Shown: positions 21,718 to 30,577 of the stretch, piece by piece
Layout of the letters: each line of letters begins with the position of its first letter
How positions within the stretch are numbered: the stretch's first letter is position 1
Origin: Nitrospinaceae bacterium
GTDB taxonomy: Bacteria; Nitrospinota; Nitrospinia; Nitrospinales; Nitrospinaceae
Direction of reading: 5' to 3'
Assembly: GCA_028278405.1 (NCBI GenBank)
Contig: JANQEK010000008.1
Coordinates: 1-61,614, forward strand
Length of the DNA: 61,614 nucleotides
The notes under the pieces: generated by a model
What the model was told of the DNA's origin: nothing
Seen by the model: only the letters and a program-made list of their open reading frames with translations
Database searches by the model: none
Position numbers and translations under genes: made by a program

Positions 21718-21918
21718 TTATTTATGATATTTGATTCCCAACGAAATTAAAATAATCGCAACAACAAATATGGAAAAGCTTATAAAGGTAATATGTTCCT
21801 CATCATACATTAACTTAAAGCTTATGGAAGCAATTCCAACACCTAGAACGTGTAAAATTGTTGATAAATATTTATTTTTCTTTGGCCTATGGCCAGGCCC
21901 TTGAGGAGCATACCCCAT
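21718..21918 (-). CDS. Small two-helix membrane protein
   Basis: A 66-residue protein with a polar start (MGYAPQGPGHRPKKNK) and two hydrophobic segments at about residues 17-36 and 43-61. AAAGGAG lies 7 nt before the ATG, a strong ribosome binding site that makes this short frame convincing. The base composition is much more AT-rich than in flanking genes, as for the ankyrin gene nearby. I recognise no family. It could be an orphan or transferred gene. Confidence 0.6.
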   Translation of the reverse strand: MGYAPQGPGHRPKKNKYLSTILHVLGVGIASISFKLMYDEEHITFISFSIFVVAIILISLGIKYHK

Positions 21919-22168
21919 GAATAATCTCCTTTTAATATAGTAAAAATTTCCCTATCTATATTTAGATACCTGTTTGATAGAGAAAATTCCTTGGTTCCCC
22001 CACGACTAGGGCGATAACCAGTGGGAAATTTTGAGAGATTTTTGATTATTTGATGTCGGGGTAGGACCAGCCAGAGGGGAATGTTTGAATAGCATGAATA
22101 AGCAGGAGTATGATTTGACGAAGCCAGTTTACATTTTCGCTGCAAACCGTTTCACTTACTCTTCATCA
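21919..22168. other. AT-rich intergenic stretch
   Basis: It holds the ribosome binding site of the 66-residue gene. A 100-codon minus-strand frame across 21843-22145 has no ribosome binding site, a mixed composition and overlaps the better gene, so it is not called. No RNA or promoter could be supported. A short repeat begins at 22169. Confidence 0.5.
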
Positions 22169-22213
22169 GAATGTCCACTTTGGGTCGTCCGAAGTCGGCC
22201 AGAAGTGGACATT
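22169..22213 (+). repeat. Short palindromic intergenic repeat element
   Basis: AATGTCCACTT (22170-22180) and AAGTGGACATT (22203-22213) are perfect 11-bp inverted arms around a 22-nt loop beginning TGGGTCGTCC. Related copies lie at 21622-21652 and 23598-23616. The form resembles REP-type or MITE-like elements. It sits just behind the ankyrin remnant. Confidence 0.65.
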
Positions 22214-22225
22214 TGGATTGGAAAT

Positions 22226-22424
22226 TTATTTCTTGTCCTTAAATTCTTTAAATAAGGCTTTAAATTCCGATGGGCATTTGCCCTGGCCCCGACTAGAAAT
22301 ATCCAAAAGACTTATACCCCAATAATTGCGCTTATTCATGTCGGCACCGTTTTCAAGAAGCAATCGAGCAATATCAAGGCGGCATTTTAGAACATAATTG
22401 GACAATAAAGGTGATTCACTTTGC
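22226..22424 (-). pseudogene. Remnant of the 3' end of a second ankyrin-repeat gene
   Basis: A frame different from that of the upstream ankyrin gene encodes about 65 residues with a clear ankyrin helix pair (ESPLLSNYVLK, LDIARLLLENGADMN) and a charged C-terminal tail ending FKEFKDKK. It begins at the point where the complete ankyrin gene stops and has no start of its own. It is therefore the tail of a truncated tandem copy, or the original tail cut off by a frameshift. The first reading is favoured because the upstream protein ends with a typical LLNAAGAK cap. Confidence 0.55.
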
Positions 22425-23480
22425 CCCTGCCGCATTGAGCAGTTCGGAAATGGTTTCGGTACTTGAGACACTGAGCGCCGTTTCTCCCTTATAATTTCTT
22501 ATGTTTACGTTCGCACCCTTTTCCAGCAAAACCTTTACCACGGTTTCACTCCCAAACCAAGATGCCGCCATCAAAGCTGTCCTGCCATTTTTATCCTGAT
22601 GGTTGACTGCGGAGCCTCTTTTCAGCAAAGTCCTTACCACTGCCTCATGTCCCCAACGAGATGCCATTATTAGCGCTGTTCGGCCGTCCTTGGTTTGAAG
22701 GTTGATTTTGGCGCCATTCTCTAACAAGGCCTTTACTACTGCTTCGTGCCCATACCAAGACGCGTTCGTTAAGGCCGTTCCGCCATAATTATCCAAATGG
22801 TTTATTCTGGCACCTTGTTTCAGTAGCATTTTCACCATTCCCACATACCCGCTCCCGGATGCTTCCATTAAGGGCGTTTTACCAGCGTTATCCTTTTGAC
22901 TGGCTTTGGCGCCTTTTCCCAGTAACAACTTCACTATCTTTTCATTTCTTCCATAAGCTGCTGTAAATAGGGCCGTTTTACCAGCGTTATCTTTTTGACT
23001 AACTTTGGCGCCTTTATCTAATAGCATCTGCACCGTGGTTCCGCTCCCAGACCTTGAAGCTGCCATTAAGGCCGTGTACCCATCCTTACTTTGTGTGTTA
23101 ACTTCTGCACCATAATCCAATAGGATTTTCACCACATCATCATGCCCATAGTCGGATGCCAATATCAAAGCCGTCCATCCATTATTCCATTGAAGATTTA
23201 TTTTTGCTCCATTCTCTAGCAAGATCCTAACTAATGCCTCATTCCCTCGTGTGGAGGCTAACATTAAAACGGTCCAGCCACCCGCAACTCGAAGGTTAAC
23301 ATCGGTACCTTGGTCTAGCAGGTCTTTGACTTTTTCGATGTCGCTGGCAGATATAGCACCCATCAATTCTTCATTCTTTGTAGGGGCTGCTTGAGACGAA
23401 ATGGATGGAGTTAATATTCCGAAGAATATTAGAAATATAAGAAAATATAAATTTAAAGGGAAAATCTGGATTGGTTTCAT
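22416..23480 (-). CDS. Secreted ankyrin-repeat protein
   Basis: The 354-residue protein has a signal peptide (about residues 1-32, ending SSQAA) and then nine consecutive ankyrin repeats of 33 residues with a partial cap at the C-terminus. Repeats show the TALMAAS...G...VVKxLLxxGAxVN pattern, and two neighbouring ones share an identical QKDNAGKT junction, so recent internal duplication is likely. Ankyrin solenoids bind proteins, and export suggests a periplasmic or extracellular partner. The gene is AT-rich and lies in a repeat-marked patch. Catalase-associated AnkB-like proteins share this architecture, but no catalase gene is adjacent. Confidence 0.85.
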   Translation of the reverse strand: MKPIQIFPLNLYFLIFLIFFGILTPSISSQAAPTKNEELMGAISASDIEKVKDLLDQGTDVNLRVAGGWTVLMLASTRGNEALVRILLENGAKINLQWNNGWTALILASDYGHDDVVKILLDYGAEVNTQSKDGYTALMAASRSGSGTTVQMLLDKGAKVSQKDNAGKTALFTAAYGRNEKIVKLLLGKGAKASQKDNAGKTPLMEASGSGYVGMVKMLLKQGARINHLDNYGGTALTNASWYGHEAVVKALLENGAKINLQTKDGRTALIMASRWGHEAVVRTLLKRGSAVNHQDKNGRTALMAASWFGSETVVKVLLEKGANVNIRNYKGETALSVSSTETISELLNAAGAK

Positions 23481-23597
23481 ATGGTTTTTCCACTTAACTT
23501 TACCTGCTCCCTCAGATTAATGCCCGGAAGCGGGAGTGGCAATAGGTTTTCGGGGGAGATGTGTGGGATTTTTAATAAGGACTTCTTCTTGGTAGGC

Positions 23598-23616
23598 GAA
23601 TGTCTGCTTTGGGTCG
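23598..23616 (+). repeat. Half copy of the short intergenic repeat upstream of the ankyrin gene
   Basis: GAATGTCTGCTTTGGGTCG differs from 22169-22187 at only two positions and has the same orientation. The right half is replaced by a near-palindrome around AATCAATTAG. With the 22169 copy it brackets the ankyrin gene and its remnant. Confidence 0.5.
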
Positions 23617-23667
23617 ATTCTAATCAATTAGATTCCTAACTGAGACACCACCTGCGAATCAACCGGT

Positions 23668-24066
23668 TCAAATTTCGCCTCGCGCGGAGCGGTCACCGGG
23701 ACGGGGCTCGTCGATGATTCCCTTGATCTTGAATTCCCGAATGATGTAGCCCGACCGTTCGGGAAGCGTTTCCTGAAACAGAGCTTTCAGTTCCATCACC
23801 TTTTCGCGGTCCAGTATATCCAGCAAAAATTCGAACTGCGCTTCCGGATAATATACAGTCAGGTCGAGCCCGGCTTTTTGATACTGGTATTGATACCCCG
23901 ACCGCATGGGATTGTTCCGGATCGGTTTGTATTCGACATGACCCAGTGCGATCACTTCGGCAATGGGAGCCCACCCTTCCCCGCTCTCTTTCAAGGCCTG
24001 TTTCACTCGGGACAACAGCTCGCCGGGGTCCATCAATTCGTAAGTGTAACTGCGCGGTCGTTTCAT
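23668..24066 (-). CDS. Conserved-looking hypothetical protein
   Basis: A soluble 132-residue protein without signal peptide or membrane segment; it starts MKRPRSYTYEL and ends in a basic, Arg/Gly-rich tail. A central aromatic stretch (YQYQYQKAGLDLTVYYP) precedes an amphipathic region. It starts 12 bp behind the methyltransferase gene, so the two probably form one transcription unit. I do not recognise the family, and no function is claimed. Its composition matches the chromosome rather than the AT-rich patch next to it. Confidence 0.7.
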   Translation of the reverse strand: MKRPRSYTYELMDPGELLSRVKQALKESGEGWAPIAEVIALGHVEYKPIRNNPMRSGYQYQYQKAGLDLTVYYPEAQFEFLLDILDREKVMELKALFQETLPERSGYIIREFKIKGIIDEPRPGDRSARGEI

Positions 24067-24078
24067 CGGATGTTCAAC

Positions 24079-24924
24079 TCAAACGGAAGCCGGCACCGCC
24101 CGCAGCGCCATAAACAATGGGATCTCCTGCCGCGCCCGATTCTCCGCTTTGGCGCGCTTGCCCGGTTCGCTGGTTTTATGTGATGTCCACTCTTCCAATC
24201 CATTCACACACAAACCCGCTTCGGCCATTGCCTCAAAGTAACTCTGCAGAGGACGGTGATAAGTGACGGTAAAGGAGTTGGCCTGGGCAAACGGCGGCGT
24301 CAGAATGGGAATGGCCGATTCAGAACCATACAGATCCACCCGGCGGTATTGTATTTTTTTCTGCTCGTCCCAGCCCCAATGGGTTTGCCGCGGAATGCGG
24401 AAACAGGGGTGTGTCGTAACCATCACGAACCGTCCGCCCGGTTTCAGCCATCGTTTCACATTGTGCATGACGGGCGGAAGAGACTCGATGTTCTGCAACG
24501 CCAGCAGGCAGACCACGGCATCGAACGTTTTTCCCTGAAGCGCCCGGTCATCCTGTGCATCACCCTGCTCATAACGTATGGACGCGTCCGACCGCGATTG
24601 CGCGAAACGGATCATCTCTTCCGACGTATCGAGACCGGTCACCTTCATCTTTCGCTGCGACAGATATCGGGAAAACACTCCCTGACCGCAAGCCAAATCC
24701 AGAACCGTTTCGCCCTTCTTCAGCTGCATCAGCTGCATAGCGCCTGGGAAAATGACGGCTTTCTGGTACTCGCTTCCCTTCAGTCCCACCAAGGCGTCGT
24801 ACCATTGCGCGGCCTGGTCCCACACGGCGGAAGGCTTCTTCGACGCCGGTTTCCCTCTGCGAGGCGAAGTTCTTTTTGTTGTCCCGGACCGTCGGGTCTT
24901 TTTGGTTTTCACGTTTCGCTGCAT
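24079..24924 (-). CDS. Class I SAM-dependent methyltransferase with basic N-terminal tail
   Basis: The 281-residue protein has a Rossmann-type methyltransferase core (about residues 65-185): motif I VLDLACGQGVFSRYL, acidic loop LDTSEEMI, QGDAQD and LKPGGRFVMV. The family methylates many small molecules; the substrate is unknown. An unusual Lys/Arg/Ser-rich tail fills residues 1-32 and could bind nucleic acid or be disordered. Nothing suggests an export signal. Confidence 0.85.
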   Translation of the reverse strand: MQRNVKTKKTRRSGTTKRTSPRRGKPASKKPSAVWDQAAQWYDALVGLKGSEYQKAVIFPGAMQLMQLKKGETVLDLACGQGVFSRYLSQRKMKVTGLDTSEEMIRFAQSRSDASIRYEQGDAQDDRALQGKTFDAVVCLLALQNIESLPPVMHNVKRWLKPGGRFVMVTTHPCFRIPRQTHWGWDEQKKIQYRRVDLYGSESAIPILTPPFAQANSFTVTYHRPLQSYFEAMAEAGLCVNGLEEWTSHKTSEPGKRAKAENRARQEIPLFMALRAVPASV

Positions 24925-24944
24925 CTTCTTTTCACAACTAGACC

Positions 24945-24973
24945 TTGCCCTATCGGAAAGGAAACCGTATAAT
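24945..24973 (+). promoter_or_regulatory. Candidate sigma-70 promoter of the 25033 lipoprotein gene
   Basis: TTGCCC (24945-24950), a 17-bp spacer and a perfect TATAAT (24968-24973) lie 59 bp before the ATG. It is divergent from the methyltransferase gene. Confidence 0.5.
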
Positions 24974-25032
24974 TTTTATGTCTGTTTACTTCGCTTGAAT
25001 CCGCTGTCAATCTTACCACACGAGGACTTTCC

Positions 25033-25503
25033 ATGAGTAGCAACAAACCGTTTCCGAGAAACTGGATCATCACATTTTGGATGGCCGCGTCGTTGACCCT
25101 GGTTTGGGGATGCGCTTCCGATTCTGCAAAGAGCATTGAACGGTTGGACAAAACTCTCCGCGTTTACAACAATGCGTTTGAAAGCAAGGCCGAAGACGGA
25201 GGTTCTGCCTATGTTCTTAATGATTTCCGAATGGACTACCTTCTGAAATACGGTGAAATTCAGAACAGAGTCTCCTTCTTCCAGGCCCAGACACTGAATG
25301 TGGCCTACTTTAAAGGCGGCAAGCCGTTGGAAATCAGCACTGAGGACCCTGAAAAGGAAATCGACGAAGCAGTGGTTACCATGCGGTATAAATTGGCTAT
25401 CTCCCCCAGCAACCGGCTGAAAACGTTTATTCACGAACAGCGCTGGAAACTTAAGGGAGAAAAATGGCTGCTGGAACCCAACTTGAAACCATTTATCAAT
25501 TAA
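25033..25503 (+). CDS. Putative lipoprotein of unknown function
   Basis: The 156-residue protein opens with a basic and hydrophobic leader ending in TLVWGC, a passable lipobox with the lipidated Cys near residue 27. The remainder is a small, charged domain rich in beta-strand-like segments, ending LLEPNLKPFIN; the overall look resembles small NTF2-like lipoproteins, but this is only impressionistic. GAGGA sits 6 nt before the ATG. It ends 9 bp from the convergent sfsA. No family is recognised. Confidence 0.7.
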   Translation: MSSNKPFPRNWIITFWMAASLTLVWGCASDSAKSIERLDKTLRVYNNAFESKAEDGGSAYVLNDFRMDYLLKYGEIQNRVSFFQAQTLNVAYFKGGKPLEISTEDPEKEIDEAVVTMRYKLAISPSNRLKTFIHEQRWKLKGEKWLLEPNLKPFIN

Positions 25504-25512
25504 ACCCCAAGA

Positions 25513-26214
25513 TCACACCACCACCTCAACCGGGCGATCGAGAGTCACTGAAGATCCTGTCACCTTGCAATTGAATCCGTAAAGCTCCACCCCCGCCTGT
25601 TTGGCTTCTCGCAATCGTATGCCGAATTCGGGATCAATGACATCATTCGAAGTGATGCTTCGGGTATCCGACCTCTGGGACACAAACACAACCGCCGTCC
25701 GGTTTCCTTTACGTTTCAGCTCTATCAACTCTTCTACATGCCTGCGGCCACGTTCAGTGGGCGCGTCCGGAAATTTTCCCACGGTTTGTTCCACAAGACT
25801 CACGGATTTGACTTCCACCCACATGGGTCCACCAGGATAATTCAGTTGAAAATCAAACCGGCTCTTCCCGACCTTGACCTCGGAAGAAAAGTCTGTGTAA
25901 CCGGAAAATCCCGTCAACGTTTCATTATCCAGCGCATCGCCGACCAGTCGGTTGGCGAAGACCGGGTATACTGAAACCCAAATACGCCCGTGTTTTACCA
26001 GGGCCAAAGTGTAATCCGTTTTACGCTTTGCACCGGGGTTATGGATCAAGCGAACGCGTCTCTGAGGAATCATCAAACCGGGCAACCGACCGGGATCCGG
26101 AACGTGCGCGGACACCTGCTTGCCTTCAATTTCGACATGTGCAAGGTAACGGTTCGGCCGCTCGAGAAAAATTCCGTCGACCACCCGTTTGCCCAGCTTC
26201 ATGGTTGGATTCAA
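25513..26214 (-). CDS. sfsA: SfsA-family nuclease/regulator
   Basis: SfsA has an N-terminal OB-like region and a C-terminal nuclease-like fold; the E. coli protein was first linked to maltose gene expression. Visible family motifs are VPDPGRLPGLM, the FANRLVGDAL segment, RFDFQL and VEVKSVSLVE, then PDAPTERGRRHVEEL. The 233-residue length is typical. The frame starts with TTG at 26214; an ATG at 26202 (MKLGKRVV) is a good alternative. It follows nuoM by 46 bp on the same strand, so it may be read through from the nuo operon. Confidence 0.9.
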   Translation of the reverse strand: MNPTMKLGKRVVDGIFLERPNRYLAHVEIEGKQVSAHVPDPGRLPGLMIPQRRVRLIHNPGAKRKTDYTLALVKHGRIWVSVYPVFANRLVGDALDNETLTGFSGYTDFSSEVKVGKSRFDFQLNYPGGPMWVEVKSVSLVEQTVGKFPDAPTERGRRHVEELIELKRKGNRTAVVFVSQRSDTRSITSNDVIDPEFGIRLREAKQAGVELYGFNCKVTGSSVTLDRPVEVVV

Positions 26215-26260
26215 TTAAAAAGGAAAGATTTAAGATAAGCCTAAAATTTCGGGGGAAACC

Positions 26261-27799
26261 TTAGTGCCCGCCCCCATGACCGGAACCGTCGTCAAAATTC
26301 TTGAACTTCTTTTCCATATGAAGAACATGATCCACCGCAGGCGATACCCGGTCGACAATACCCTTGGGATACAATCCGATCACGACAACAAGGATACAGG
26401 CCGGAACCAACAAGCCTACTTCCCTTCGATCCAGGTCTTTCACCCCCTCATGCGTCTCTTCCACGGGCTCCTGCATGGCTCCCTGAAACATGAAGAGCAT
26501 ATAGATCGAAGCAAAAACGATAGCCAGTCCTGCGGCCAAAACAAACAGGCCGGACATGCCGGCAAGCAGGTGCGAGCCCCAGACACCCATAAGAATCAGA
26601 AACTCACCTACAAACCCGTTCAATCCGGGCAAGCCCAGCGCCGCCAGGGTAATGAGCATGAACATGGCGTAAAGGATGGGCATCGGCTTTTTCAATCCAC
26701 GGAATTTATCCAACTCGCGGGTTCCCAGACGTTTTTCAAGAATACCGACGATGATAAACAGAGCGGAAGCAATGATACCGTGGTTGACCATTTGTAAAAC
26801 ACTGCCCTCCACGCCCTGGCCGTTGAATGCAAAAATTCCGAGAGCGATGAATCCAAGATGGCTGATACTGGAATAGGCCACCAACGCCTTGAGATCCCTC
26901 TGCGCAACAGCGATCCACGCCCCATAAACGATACCTCCCGCCGCGGCGGTCCCGATCCACAATCCCCAGTTGGAAATGGTTTCGGGAAACAACGGCAGGC
27001 AAAAACGAATCAATCCGTACGCCCCGGCTTTCGACATGGCCCCGGTGATCAGGATCAATGCCGGAATCGGACAGGCAACATAGGTATGAGGCAACCAACT
27101 GTGAAATGGAAAGACAGGGATCTTGATCGCGAACGCCATGAAGAAACAGATAAACATGTAAAATTGAACGTCCGCCGGCATCTGTGTCTGCAACAGGGTG
27201 GGAATATCGAACGTCAATGTTTGTGTCAATTCATAATGAACGACCGTGACCCAGACAATCCCGACCAGCATCAATAAACTGCCCACCAGTGTATAAATTA
27301 CAAATTTGGTGGTCGCGTAAACCTTGTTACCTTCACCCCAGAAACCAATCAGAAAATACGCGGGCACCAGCATCAATTCCCAGAATACATAAAAGAGAAT
27401 TGAATCCATCGCCACAAACACGCCCAGGGTTCCGCTCTCCAGCGTTAAAATTAACGCGAGAAAGTATTGCAGGTTCTTCTTCTGACCACGGGAAAAATAT
27501 ACCGCCAGGACCCCCAACATCGACGTCAATACCACCAGCCACAGACTGATGCCATCAACTCCTACTTTGTAATAAATATGAAGAAGCGGCACCCATTCGA
27601 CGGATTGAACAAACTGCATCCCATGGTGATGGGAATCGAACATCGCCAAAAGAACGATCGATCCCACAAAAGTGAGGATGCTCGCTGCCGTGGCGATCCC
27701 GATAGCCTTTCCATTACTGTCACCCGTTCCCCTCATCACCATAATGACAAGGGCTGAGATCAGCGGAAGAAAGACAATACCTGTTAAAATAAAATCCAT
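26261..27799 (-). CDS. nuoM: NADH-quinone oxidoreductase subunit M
   Basis: An antiporter-like proton-pumping subunit in the membrane arm of complex I, 512 residues with about 14 membrane segments. It has the conserved FWELMLVPAYFLIGFWG segment with the key Glu, the KIPVFPFHSWLPHTYVACP loop with a broken helix, and lysines in mid-membrane segments. The C-terminus is rich in Gly and His (GSGHGGGH). It is the last nuo gene of the operon, 10 bp after nuoL. Confidence 0.97.
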   Translation of the reverse strand: MDFILTGIVFLPLISALVIMVMRGTGDSNGKAIGIATAASILTFVGSIVLLAMFDSHHHGMQFVQSVEWVPLLHIYYKVGVDGISLWLVVLTSMLGVLAVYFSRGQKKNLQYFLALILTLESGTLGVFVAMDSILFYVFWELMLVPAYFLIGFWGEGNKVYATTKFVIYTLVGSLLMLVGIVWVTVVHYELTQTLTFDIPTLLQTQMPADVQFYMFICFFMAFAIKIPVFPFHSWLPHTYVACPIPALILITGAMSKAGAYGLIRFCLPLFPETISNWGLWIGTAAAGGIVYGAWIAVAQRDLKALVAYSSISHLGFIALGIFAFNGQGVEGSVLQMVNHGIIASALFIIVGILEKRLGTRELDKFRGLKKPMPILYAMFMLITLAALGLPGLNGFVGEFLILMGVWGSHLLAGMSGLFVLAAGLAIVFASIYMLFMFQGAMQEPVEETHEGVKDLDRREVGLLVPACILVVVIGLYPKGIVDRVSPAVDHVLHMEKKFKNFDDGSGHGGGH

Positions 27800-27809
27800 C
27801 TTTTAAGCG

Positions 27810-29681
27810 TTACAAAAATACTACAAACAATAAAATGGTCACCATACCGGCGACCATGTTCAGCGCGTAAATACGGACCTTACCGGACTGCCAGATACTG
27901 ATGCCCCGGCTGGCTTCGCGCACCTGTTCGCCCACTTGATCGACCGAGAAATCGATTCCCTGTTTCTCGGCCCGTTCTTCCATGAACTTTCCAATTGCTT
28001 TCACCGGTTTCACAATCAGAAAATCGTATATTTCGTCCACGTAATATTTGTTGAACAGGGCTTCGTAAATCGGTGCCAGCATCTGTTTGGCAAATGCCAT
28101 TTGGTCTTTCCCGGTCATGTAAATGGCCACCGCAGCGAGAATACCTCCCAGAGCGGCCGCAATTGCAATAATCTCCAGCATGGCGTCGTCATGATGCATC
28201 GGCACCGCGCCGCCAAATACCGGGGACAAAAACTCATGAGCCCATGGCCCTAAAATTCCTCCCAGCAAAGAAAAGCCCGCCAACACCATCAAAGGCCCAG
28301 TCATCACCATGGGAGATTCATGCGGCTTGGCTCCCGGAGTCCTCAAATTTCCCATAAATGTGTAGAAAAACAGGCGAAAGGTGTAAAACCCGGTCATGCC
28401 AACCGCGAGAATGGCCAAACCCCAGAATATAATGTTTCCATATTCGCCATGATAAGCGTTCATGACGATTTCCTCTTTACTGAAGAAGCCGGCAGTCAGG
28501 GGAAATCCCGCCAGAGCGAGAGCTGCAATCAAGAAGGTAATAAATGTGATGGGCATCGCGTAACGCAGTCCGCCCATTTTGCGGATATCCTGTTCATCCG
28601 CCATGCTGTGAATCACACTGCCCGCACCCAGAAACAATAACGCTTTGAAGAAGGCATGCGTCATAAGATGAAACATGCCGACACTGAAAACGCCCACTCC
28701 CACAGCCAGAAACATGAAGCCGATCTGGCTCATGGTGGAATACGCAATGACCCGCTTGATATCGTATTGCACCATACCGATAGAACCGGCAAAGAGCGCG
28801 GTAATCACCCCGACGGCGGCGATCAAATACATAATGTAAGGCGCCATTATAAAAAGCGCGTTGCAGCGCGCCACCAGGTACACCCCGGCGGTTACCATGG
28901 TCGCCGCATGAATCAGTGCGCTCACCGGAGTCGGACCTTCCATCGCATCGGGAAGCCATGTATGCAGCGGTATCTGCGCCGACTTGGCAAACGCGCCTAC
29001 CAGCAAAAGAAAGGTAATCAATAAAACTCCATCCGCGTTCGGTAAAAACGTAGATGGCGCAGCTTTGAATACATCCACATAATTGAGAGTTCCGAAATAC
29101 TCAAAAATTATGAAGGCGGCGATCACCATGCCCACATCGCCAATGACGTTCATCACGAACGCCTTGCGTGCAGCCAGCACGGCACTTTTCTTTTCCGTCC
29201 AGAAACCAATGAGAAGATACGATGCCAGACCCACCAGCGCCCAGCCCACGATCAGGAAAAAGAAATCCGCTGCCAGGACCAGCAGGCACATGGCAAAGAT
29301 AAACAGGTTCATGTATGCAAAAAACCGCCGGAATTCCTTGTCGTGGTGCATGTAGCCGATCGAGTAGACATGAATAAGACATCCCACTCCCGTCACAATC
29401 AGCAACATGAATACGGACAGAGGATCGACCAGGATCGAAAGATTCAGGCTGAATCCTTCCGACACAACCCAGGGATAAAGTGTTTGAACATGGTTCAACC
29501 GGTCGCCCGGATTCTCTCCATAAAGCTGAGCCAGCATGAGCAGAGTCACCAGAAATGCGCCGCCCACAGTCGCACAGGCAAACCATCCCGCAATCAACTT
29601 GGGAATACGGTTTCCGAACCAGGACAGAACGAGAAATCCTGCCAGCGGAAGAAACAATATAAGCCAACTCAGTGAATACAA
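27810..29681 (-). CDS. nuoL: NADH-quinone oxidoreductase subunit L
   Basis: The distal antiporter-like subunit of complex I, 623 residues. It shows the FFLIVGWALVGLASYLLIGFW segment, KSAQIPLHTWLPDAMEGPTPVSALIHAATMV and a C-terminal extension for the long lateral helix. The start codon is TTG at 29681: AAGGGG in the last codons of nuoK lies 6 nt before it, and no ATG is near. It begins 3 bp after nuoK. Confidence 0.97.
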   Translation of the reverse strand: MYSLSWLILFLPLAGFLVLSWFGNRIPKLIAGWFACATVGGAFLVTLLMLAQLYGENPGDRLNHVQTLYPWVVSEGFSLNLSILVDPLSVFMLLIVTGVGCLIHVYSIGYMHHDKEFRRFFAYMNLFIFAMCLLVLAADFFFLIVGWALVGLASYLLIGFWTEKKSAVLAARKAFVMNVIGDVGMVIAAFIIFEYFGTLNYVDVFKAAPSTFLPNADGVLLITFLLLVGAFAKSAQIPLHTWLPDAMEGPTPVSALIHAATMVTAGVYLVARCNALFIMAPYIMYLIAAVGVITALFAGSIGMVQYDIKRVIAYSTMSQIGFMFLAVGVGVFSVGMFHLMTHAFFKALLFLGAGSVIHSMADEQDIRKMGGLRYAMPITFITFLIAALALAGFPLTAGFFSKEEIVMNAYHGEYGNIIFWGLAILAVGMTGFYTFRLFFYTFMGNLRTPGAKPHESPMVMTGPLMVLAGFSLLGGILGPWAHEFLSPVFGGAVPMHHDDAMLEIIAIAAALGGILAAVAIYMTGKDQMAFAKQMLAPIYEALFNKYYVDEIYDFLIVKPVKAIGKFMEERAEKQGIDFSVDQVGEQVREASRGISIWQSGKVRIYALNMVAGMVTILLFVVFL

Positions 29682-29684
29682 GCC

Positions 29685-29984
29685 TTACCCCTTCAATACA
29701 TTGATACGGTCCACATCCAGCTCATGCCGGGTGCGGAAAATCGTTAAAATGATGGCGAGACCAACAACCACTTCCGCCGCGGCCACCGTCATGATAACCA
29801 GCGCAAAAATCTGCCCGTCCAGCGACTTTAGAAAACTGGAATACCCGATCAGCAGAAAGTTCACCGCGTTCAGCATGAGTTCCACGGACATGAACATAAC
29901 CAGCGGGTTTTTGCGAACAACAAATCCCACCGCTCCTATGGAAAAAATGGCTGCGCTGACAAACAAAATAAATTCACTGCCCAT
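29685..29984 (-). CDS. nuoK: NADH-quinone oxidoreductase subunit K
   Basis: A small three-helix membrane subunit (99 residues) with the conserved glutamate in SVELMLNAVN and a second acidic position in AAAEVVVGLA. These residues are part of the proton channel next to NuoJ. An in-frame TTG at 29990 overlaps the end of nuoJ, but the ATG at 29984 has GAGG 8 nt upstream and is preferred. Confidence 0.96.
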   Translation of the reverse strand: MGSEFILFVSAAIFSIGAVGFVVRKNPLVMFMSVELMLNAVNFLLIGYSSFLKSLDGQIFALVIMTVAAAEVVVGLAIILTIFRTRHELDVDRINVLKG

Positions 29985-29986
29985 GA

Positions 29987-30577
29987 TCAAGTCCTCGTGC
30001 GCTTTCGCAAAGGTTTATAGGTAAATTTGGCCAGACTGATAATTCCTACAGCCGCCACCAGCAACAGCAGAGAAGCCAATTCAAAGGGAACGATATGATG
30101 AGAAAATAGCTCAATGCCGATGGCCTTGGCGCTTCCCAGTTCCGCCAACACTTCCGGAGTAACCCCTCCCTCCACCGGCTGGGTTTCTCCTACGGTCATC
30201 GCTAACAACAGCTCGCAGAACAAGGTCCCAACAAAACTCAAGCCCATGAAGTTCTGAAACGACAAATCCCGCTTCTCCTCTTTCGAACCCAGCAACGCAA
30301 TAATGAAGAGGAACAAAATCATCACCGCACCGGCGTACACCACCACCTGAACAACCGCCAGGAATTCCGCGTTAAACAGAAGAAACAATAAGGCGAGGCA
30401 CACCATGTTTCCGATCAGGTAAAGAGCGCTGTAAATGGGAGAAGCGCAAAGGACGACTCCCAGGCTCGCCAGAACAGCCGTCATGCCGATTACGAACACA
30501 AGGCTCTGCTGAAACAAACCGTATACCGTTTCACGGTCCAAGCTGAAGGACCACAGCTGGTCCAAAAATTCCATCAT
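29987..30577 (-). CDS. nuoJ: NADH-quinone oxidoreductase subunit J
   Basis: A five-helix membrane subunit of complex I, 196 residues. The conserved VVQVVVYAGAVMILFLFIIALLG segment contains the pi-bulge helix that links quinone reduction to proton pumping. It is separated from nuoI by 161 bp, the only sizeable gap in the operon, in which I see no gene. Its end touches the nuoK start. Confidence 0.96.
   Translation of the reverse strand: MMEFLDQLWSFSLDRETVYGLFQQSLVFVIGMTAVLASLGVVLCASPIYSALYLIGNMVCLALLFLLFNAEFLAVVQVVVYAGAVMILFLFIIALLGSKEEKRDLSFQNFMGLSFVGTLFCELLLAMTVGETQPVEGGVTPEVLAELGSAKAIGIELFSHHIVPFELASLLLLVAAVGIISLAKFTYKPLRKRTRT

Noticed and set aside
21843-22145. 100-codon minus-strand frame in the AT-rich patch
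   Set aside because: It overlaps the better-supported 66-residue gene in another frame and lacks a ribosome binding site.
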